A stretch of DNA of 64,000 bases from Paragordius varius (Eukaryota; Nematomorpha): the NCBI GenBank assembly GCA_964247055.1, contig OZ176058.1, forward strand, positions 4,836,001-4,900,000. Direction: 5' to 3'. Shown here one piece after another: positions 47,671-64,000 of this stretch. A program made the position numbers and the translations under genes. Below the pieces are notes generated by a model that did not search any database, was not told the origin of the DNA, and saw nothing but the letters and a program-made list of their open reading frames with translations. Numbering within the stretch: position 1 is the stretch's first letter; every line of letters starts with the position of its first letter.

Positions 47671-48439
47671 TTTATTGTTTTAATATTTCGACAATTGATT
47701 TAGTCTACGGTATGGGTATTTATTCTGTTATATATTTCTCTAGTGATCTTTTTTATAAGAAATCTATAATTAATTGGAATTATATTAAACTTTTTAAGTT
47801 TTTATAATATTTCATATATTTAAACCAATCGTGAAAACTAATAAAACAACCCTGACGACTTAGGTATTTTATTTTCATCACTTATATCACACATTTTTAA
47901 CAACAATTTTAGTTTTTAATTTTATTTGAAATATGTAATTACCATTTCTAGAATCTGAAAATAAAGTATACTCAACAAACCCGTTTGATGACAACTATAA
48001 GGAACGATATATAGGTTTTATAAATGTAATTATAATTTGCAATCATAATTAACTCTAAGATTTGATATAATTGGAATATATTTATATACCAAAAACAGGT
48101 TTGTCATTTAGTTTTTGCGTTTGTCCCTCTTAGCATGCTTTTAATTTTTACTATTTATATTTGTTAGTAGTTGTGCCCCTCGAGCAACCTTGATTACTCA
48201 TATCTTCACAACTTTATTTTAAGGATAGCCCCAATTCAATAAGAGATAACCGCCAGTCACCGATTGAAAAAAGGGTTTCCTCAAAAAACTAAAAAGTTTG
48301 ACCAACAAAACTTTTACGAATGTTCTCTCAAAGACTAAAAGAAATCCAACACCGATCAAGAGTCAAAAACCGCCACATCTTTTCCCCCCACTCTAATCCC
48401 CAAAGAAAAAACAATCACTGGTTCTCTGAAAAACGTTAA

Positions 48440-49250
48440 AAAATCCATCACCGATTCATGTTTCCAATGTATTAAATCTTGATTCAATCCATTTATACCG
48501 GAAGAGAGGATAATTGATAGGGTAGTTTGCAAATTTTGTATATGTTTAGCATAGGGCTTTGGTAAAATATTTTTCACTTCTTCAACATTTGATTCATCAT
48601 TTAGTAGAAAGTTTTTAGAGCAATAGAGTTGGAAAGAGAACTAAGTGTAGAAAGAATTCCATTATACGAAAAATCACACGAGGGATCATGATGTAAAGGG
48701 AGAGACGCTAACGTGGACAAGACATTTGGTAATATCCTTAACATACTCTTGGGATAGTATTTAATACTTAGGCCACCGCTATATAAATTAAATCTTAAAT
48801 CATGATTTAGTCTTAATTTGCGCGAAAGTTTATCAAAGGTTTCCCCGTGCGCAGGACATCCTTCACTTCTTGTTTGGGTTGAGAACGTCACTGATTTTAA
48901 AATATTTAGCACAAACCATGACATCGCCAATAGTGAAAGACAAGAATAATCTATCGTACGTTCAATTCGACTAGCTAACGTATGGGCTTCCATGTAATGA
49001 ATTGGAATGATAGGGATATTACACTTGAAGACAAATTTCTTTTCATCTTTGAGAGAACCAGTAATTGTTTTTTCTTTGGGGATACAATAAGTGGGGGGAA
49101 AATAGGTGGCCGTTTTTGACTCTTGATCGGTGTTGGATTTCATTTCATATTTGAGAGAATTAGTAATTGTTTTTTCTTTTGGGATTAGAGTGGGGGGGAA
49201 AATATGTGGATAAATGATAAGCAAAAATGCGTAAATAATCGATATAAATA
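48440..49250 (-). pseudogene. OSGEPL1: OSGEPL1/Qri7-like copy f, 207-codon frame crossing the inverted core
   Basis: The longest open frame of the six (48601-49224). It has a duplicated linker (KSNTDQESKTATYFPPT, KEKTITGSLKDEKKFVFKC), IPIIPIHYMEAHTLASRIER and TIDYSCLSLLA, then the inverted block read as MSWFVLNILKSVTFSTQTRS. It regains the family frame at GETFDKLSRKLRLNHDLRFN and continues to CDFSYNGILSTLSSLS. The first motif His is Tyr (HYME). The second fragment (48356-48577) is open for ILPKPYAKHIQNLQTTLSII. Without SGGH it is unlikely to bind nucleotide normally. Confidence 0.7.
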
Positions 49251-49259
49251 AGGCGCTTA

Positions 49260-52200
49260 AATTAAATTGTTAAGCTAACATACGTTGAGTTAAAATCTAA
49301 AAAATGACATCTGGCAAGCAAAATAACGATTTACAAAATTAATCATCAAAAAATTACATTACGAAAATCATGTTTTATTGCGCTAACAACGAAAACGAAA
49401 TAAACACTGAGGATAGGCCTGAAATTAACTGATTCAAGAGTAAATACGTAATTAACTAGATATATTCCCAAAAAAAAATTAACAAAAGTTCTAGGAAGCA
49501 AGAATATCCAATTAAATATTTATATATACGCACCTTCTGTCATTTAAAAAAAATAAATGTGTTTTTTCAATGAACGAACAAAAAACGGTAAATTAAGCAA
49601 TAAAATATTTTACTAAAATAAAATTTTGTTAAATTAATCTTGACATTGAAATTTGGTACAAGAAATATAAATTTGACTTATTATTATTTAACACTCTATA
49701 GTCTTTTGGAAATCAATCATACCAAAAACGATTTCAGGTATTAAGCCGAATTCAGTATAATATGCTTTCTTTAGGCTTTTAGGCGCATTATACAAATTTC
49801 TTTAAAAAATTAATATCTACAAAAAACACCTCCTTTTAAACCTTTTTGCCGCTATTTTTAACCCTATAAATTTTTTAAAATTACTAATGCGCGATACTAT
49901 GGTTTAAAGATTTGAATTCACTAAAAAAGCTTTCAAGCTATATGTTACTAACAAAAACTTAATATCTAATTTTAATATAGGCTGTTATTTGTATGACTTT
50001 GGGGCTGTCTCAATCTTGTAAGTCAAAGCAAGTTGATCAAGACTTAAGCCAGCAAATGTACACTAGAAGATCGGTGCTAAAAAAACACTTAAGTCAAGTG
50101 TTTTGCTTATGAATGTAACATCACTCAATTCGAATTTTACGGAACTTTTGATCATTTTCAGCCAAAACTTGTGTAATAAGTCACAAAAAGATAAACTATT
50201 ACAATATGCTTTCATTAAAATTTTTTAAACTCGTAACACGTATATTATTTAATATTATAGATTTTTTTAGGCATTGAGCCCGGTAAAACTAAAATTAAAT
50301 TGAAACTTTTCGCCCTTAATACACTTTTATTTTACCACACTACTCATTTTTTCAGAAGTCCGTTTGCAAATATAATGGGATATTTATTTAATATAATATC
50401 ATATTATAATTTTTAATTGATTATCAACATTACATTTGAAATAAATTTAAGATGAAATACACTCTTTAAATGTTTCAATGGTGAAGTAACCTTTGGTGTT
50501 TTTAATTTTATGTACGAAAACAAGATATTTAATTATTAATTTCAAGATATGCAAATCAAGTTTTTTTGCGGGTTCACGGAATCGATTAATTTGGCATATT
50601 TTTAGATGTATTGTTGTTAAATATTAGCAAAGTTTTCTGAAAAATTAACATCTTTTGTGTCCACCCTTTTTTAATAGGTTAATAATTAACAAAGGTAATA
50701 CATATAAAACCTAAATTATAGAGTAGTTTTCAAAAATATATTTATATATTAAAATCTGAAGTATGCCCTACCACCACACTTGCAAAATCTTTAATTTTTA
50801 CTTGATTATATAATTTTTTGTCATACTTTTCTTCCCTTAATAAGTCGTCTAATGTTAAATTTTATATGAAAGCAAGCCATGACTTGAAAAACTTGCAAGT
50901 CAGGTCAATTTTTTTTACAAACCACCCTTAGAGTCTAGAAGTAACAAAACTGTAAAGAATGCAAGATTTTTCCTTTAATATATCAAAACTATGGACTTAT
51001 AAGAAAAACTCTGCAAATAATTAAGTATATGTAATCGTTTGTGGTCTTAACGAAATATTAATACAACCTTAAAATACATATTATTGAATGGTTTTACTAA
51101 GTAAAAGTATTTAAATTTAAAAAATAGCATAATTTTTTAATAAAATTTGGGTTTGCCATTAGAAAACATGATTTGACCGACATTGAAATGTCCGGTCAAA
51201 CCCAACCCTAATTATTAATTAATAATTCACATAAAAAGATAACAATTTCTAGGAAGAAACGGTGAAAACCTCGATTTTAAGGGCGTATTTATTTCATTAT
51301 TTCAACAAATTTCCGCGTATGGATCTTACGATGTCAAAGAACCATAAATATGTAATTCTACATCTCGTAACTTAAAAAACTAAACTAAGTATACCATGAA
51401 ACCTTTTAAATTGGATAGTTTATAAGTAGCGCTTTTGTGAATGTTGATTTGATAATAAATGTAGCAGGAATAAATTTTATGTATATTAATTTTAATGTGT
51501 TAATCCGTACTTAAAATAAATTTAGGCATTATGACTTTGGTACTTTATTTGATTTACCATTAAATTGAAAAATTTACCCAAACAAGCATAATCATAAAAT
51601 ATGTTTTTATGCATTATTATTTTAAATTACTGTTTATAGCCACCTCTATATATATATTTATATACTAAAGTATCTAAACTGCAATTTATGGGGGGCTCCT
51701 TGTAAGGAATTGTATAGAGTTAAAAATACCATCATTTTCGTTAAAATTCAAGGATTCCATACGTGAATGACAATACAAGAAATAAATTACAAACGTATGA
51801 ATATATTATTAACAAATAAAAAATTTATTAATAAAACTTATATTTCGATTAATAAATTTTTTATTTGTTAATAAATTCATACGTTTGCTAAAATTCTTGC
51901 TACCAACATTTTTCGGTTTAATAGCTTTTGTTGTTTATTCATTACTATATTTTAACCTGTTGAAAGATCGTTTCTGACTCAAAAGGCTCCAGTATAATTT
52001 ACTTTTATTTTGATGACTTAACCAATTAGCAGGCAAATTTTTGCAAGCTTTTTTCGGTCTGGTTGAAGTACTAGATCTATCTTAACCATTCGCTTGGTTC
52101 ATTACAATTACGGTAAAAATTGAAATTATACGGACAGAACGTAATAAATAAATTTATTTCAAAGACGGACAAACAAAATATTTTTTGGGGAATATATATA

Positions 52201-52329
52201 GTATATAGGAGGACATATTGCACGCATATCCTTGATATAATCTTTTTATTCTGGACTTTCTTGTGTTAATTCTACTCAAACTTCAACTCAAATTCCAATA
52301 ACTTTTATAATTTTTGTTGAGTTGAGTTT
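49260..52329. other. Flank F3, partly deleted
   Basis: Repeats F1: GCTAACATACGTTGAGTTAA, ATGACATCTGGCAAGC, TTAGGCATTGAGCCCGG, TTTTGCTTATGAATGTAACA. The right half of the foldback is missing: after about 51000 the sequence jumps to GAAAAACTCTGCAAATAATT. It ends with the broken relative of the 81-codon ORF (51296-51541), the hairpin at 51774-51902 and a family M arm (TTATACGGACAGAACG). No intact gene. Confidence 0.6.
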
Positions 52330-61697
<9,368 letters not shown>

Positions 61698-61806
61698 GTG
61701 TTTTATTGGTAATAAAATGTGGTACAGTTGATTAAATATTTTTAGTAAAAAGAAATAATTTTATTAGAGCTGCTGAAAATTAAGAAATGTTTATTAAGAT
61801 CTTCCC

Positions 61807-63022
61807 TTAACTCTTAGATAAAACATTTTTATTTCAGTCTTTTGATTCAATATGGGAAAGTTAAATACCGTAGGTATGTTTAAAATATGACTTGAATCGA
61901 AACCATGGCAAAAATTTGCATTTATATAACATAAATAAATGAGAATATTTAAAGAGTAATTCAAATAAACTTGATATCACTTATTTTAAGGTTACTTTAG
62001 GTAAATATTTATCAACATGACATTTAAATATTACAAATTAAACCACTTTTTCTATTTATATTAATGTTTGATGTGATTTAACACTTGAATATAACACATT
62101 ATTTCAGTCGTTTGATTCAAATTGGTATAGTTGGATACCCCAGGCCTGTTTAAATTTAAATATTACAAAAAATATGAAATTAATTAAACCTATGGCAAAC
62201 ATAAGCAATTTTATAACATTAAACCAAAATATATGAAAAAAGTTATTAAAAACTTTGTTTTTACTTTATTTTAGATAAAACCTCAAGAAGAAGATTTAGC
62301 CAAAGTGACATATTTCCATTGACTAAATTTATAAATACAAAAACCATCTTTTCTGTTTCTATCAATGTTATATGTAATTTAAATTGAGAAATAGCTTTCA
62401 TATAAGGTTATTATCAAATAAACACGATATATTTTGCAAAAATATTGTAAAAAAATGGCAAATTAGTTCAATATAAAACTTTTTTTCAAAACCAAATCTT
62501 ATTTAGATATTTCGGCTTATTTATATAAATTATTTAAAAAAAACATAAATTTTAATTAAGACCGTTTCTTTCATTTATTTTTATAAAAAAATCAATTTAA
62601 TTGTCTGATACCCCAATTTGAATTAAAGTGTTAACAACACAAAGTTGAATGATTTTAAGGATAGTAACTTAAACAAATTTTAAATAGATAATTTTTTTGT
62701 CATTAGGATAAATACAACGTGTTTTGACTTTACTTAGCGTTAATTTTTATTTTTCATATTTTATAGATTCACATCCAATATTTGAAAAATCAGCTAAAAT
62801 TTAGCTTAAAAATTAAATAAAAATTTATTGCAAAATGAAATAAAAATGGCGTCGTTGATATTTTTTTCAAAATTAAATTTATTAGCAATTTTGGATTATT
62901 CACATAATTTTTATTGTAATAAAAGCAAATATTTAAATTAGGATCGTTTTTTTAGTGGTTTTTCAAAAAACTTGAATATAGCCCCAAAATTTAGATACCA
63001 CAATTGGAAACGAACTATTTAA
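61807..63022 (-). mobile_element. Family T copy vi, interrupted
   Basis: Right-end type sequence starts at TTAACTCTTAGATAAAAC (61807) and continues to GTTTGATGTGATTTAA. The remainder resumes about 62770 and ends GGAAACGAACTATTTAA (63022). The gap is filled by copy vii and about 140 bases of unplaced sequence. It is the positional partner of copy i. Confidence 0.65.
62078..62634 (-). mobile_element. Family T copy vii, nested in copy vi
   Basis: TTAA at 62078 and 62631. Ends TCGTTTGATTCAAATTGG and CCCCAATTTGAATTAAAGTG. It is absent from the matching spacer at 8.2-8.8 kb, so it inserted after the inverted duplication. Confidence 0.75.
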
Positions 63023-63469
63023 CAACTTTTTGATGTCATTTCGGCAACTTAAAAACACTTTCGAAGCTATATTATATTTAATTAATGTTTGATACTATAT
63101 AATATTACAGTCATTTAATGGCAACCCATTCAAATGAATGATGATGATATATTTATTGATAATTTTTAAATTAATTATAATTATACTATAAGATGTAAAA
63201 TTTTACAATATTTTTATGGAGATAAACTTATGTTTTCATTATTATCCTTGTAGTTATAAGTATTCATAAAGTATTTGATTTCTGCATTTTTCGATGAAAA
63301 ATATTCATTCAATAGCGACATGGGCGCTTTGCAATAAATCATTTAACTTATATATTTGAAGTAAATTTATTTACAAAATATATATAATAATATATATAGG
63401 TAAAATTAAAAAGTTTTATAATTTTTATAACCAATTAATTAATTTCTTTGTAACGCATTTTCTTTATGC

Positions 63470-64000
63470 ATGAATGATGATTCGGACACCAGTGATGAGG
63501 ACTATGTTCCCAAAATCAAAACGGTTGAAAAGTATTGTTTTGTTTTATAATGATAGGAAAAATTCTGAAACCAAAATATTGCCTGATAAAAATATAAAAT
63601 CTGATGTTTGGAAAAAATTTACCGAATTAAATGGGTAAGTAAATTATGGATTCTAAATTTTTCAAATTTTATTTATCTCCAGTTTTTAAAAGAAATATTA
63701 AGTTTAAGACCAAAACTCTATAAAATACGTTTCTTAATACCCTAATTTTATCTTACTTATAGAATGCTAAATTTTTTACCAATTTGCATTTCAAATACTT
63801 ATTTCCCCTCCAAATTATAAATAAAATAAATAACTGTCATTGTCTATGTAATTTTATAGATTCCTGTGCATATCCTTTTTTTTACCTCAAACGATAAGTT
63901 TTAATTTAAAAATTCAAGTTTTTCCAAATATACAATTATTTCACTTTGTTGATCTTTTCTCTCATTTATTCCTTTATGTTTTATAATTAAAATAATTCAG
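63470..64000 (+). CDS. CFDP1: Second BCNT/CFDP1 gene, exons 1-2, continuing past the window
   Basis: Exon 1 is 63470-63531, with a 25-nt intron 63532-63556 (GTATTG..GATAG); exon 2 is 63557-63634, followed by GTAAGT. Codons read MNDDSDTSDEDYVPKIKTVE and, after the intron, KNSETKILPDKNIKSDVWKK, nearly identical to BCNT1 (Asn6 to Asp, Arg to Lys after Trp). The frame is open and both introns keep their ends, so the gene may be active. The C-terminal exon would lie beyond the window. Confidence 0.85.

Noticed and set aside
21672-49224. A novel viral or defence protein family in the repeated modules
   Set aside because: The HHMEAHAL, SG-H, LGKTHDIAPxEAFDK and CDFSFNG motifs in order identify the repeated protein as OSGEPL1/Qri7, a host tRNA-modification enzyme.

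Overview
This is a very AT-rich, repeat-rich piece of an animal nuclear genome. I found no prokaryotic gene layout. Coding sequence is sparse and split into short exons with GT-AG introns. Two of these introns are only 25 and 27 nt. Recognised host genes, by my own reading of reconstructed exons: the last exon of a syntaxin-16-like SNARE (0.4 kb, +), a basic secreted protein of unknown function (3.7-5.9 kb, +), a BCNT/CFDP1 chromatin protein (6.6-8.0 kb, -), LSM7 (11.5-14.6 kb, -), RNF121 in three states (fragment C at 9.1-9.6 kb +, degenerate copy A at 28.8-38.6 kb -, intact copy B at 52.3-61.7 kb -), six broken copies of an OSGEPL1/Qri7-type tRNA t6A enzyme (21.9-49.3 kb), and the start of a second BCNT gene (63.5 kb to the end, +). 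I cannot name the species. Introns near 26 nt are known from dicyemid mesozoans, and introns made from inverted-repeat elements are known from the larvacean Fritillaria. Neither assignment can be tested here.

Layout. 0-6 kb: syntaxin exon and secreted-protein gene in a field of a short TA-targeting inverted-repeat element (family M, about 280-310 bp, ends TACAGTAAAAATTG). 6-16 kb: BCNT1 and RNF121 exons 1-2 head to head, then LSM7, with about 550-bp TTAA-flanked elements (family T). 16-20 kb: no gene seen. 20.4-61.3 kb: an amplified region of three tandem units. Each unit has a palindromic OSGEPL1 module and a flank holding a large foldback; units 1 and 3 also carry an RNF121 gene. 61.2-64 kb: an inverted copy of the BCNT/RNF121 head-to-head segment from 7.4-9.6 kb.

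The main unusual observation is that pieces of exon edges, with their splice sites, are repeated in tandem into the neighbouring intron or 3' flank of five different genes ('exon echoes'). In RNF121 the 3' edges of exons 3, 4 and 5, with the 5' splice site, are repeated downstream. In LSM7 and the secreted-protein gene the 5' edge of the last exon, with the 3' splice site, is repeated upstream. In syntaxin and BCNT part of the last exon is repeated past the stop. A second theme is small inversions: an approximately 75-bp block at the SGGH motif of OSGEPL1 is flipped in four of six copies, and the centre of one palindrome is flipped relative to the other two. Both lie between short inverted repeats. 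Paralogous filled and empty sites inside the amplified region show that families T (TTAA target) and M (TA target) inserted after the duplications.

The host genes have separate roles: vesicle fusion (syntaxin), histone-variant exchange (BCNT), RNA decay or splicing (LSM7), ER/Golgi protein quality control (RNF121) and mitochondrial tRNA modification (OSGEPL1). There is no sign of an operon. The only close pairing is the head-to-head BCNT/RNF121 arrangement.
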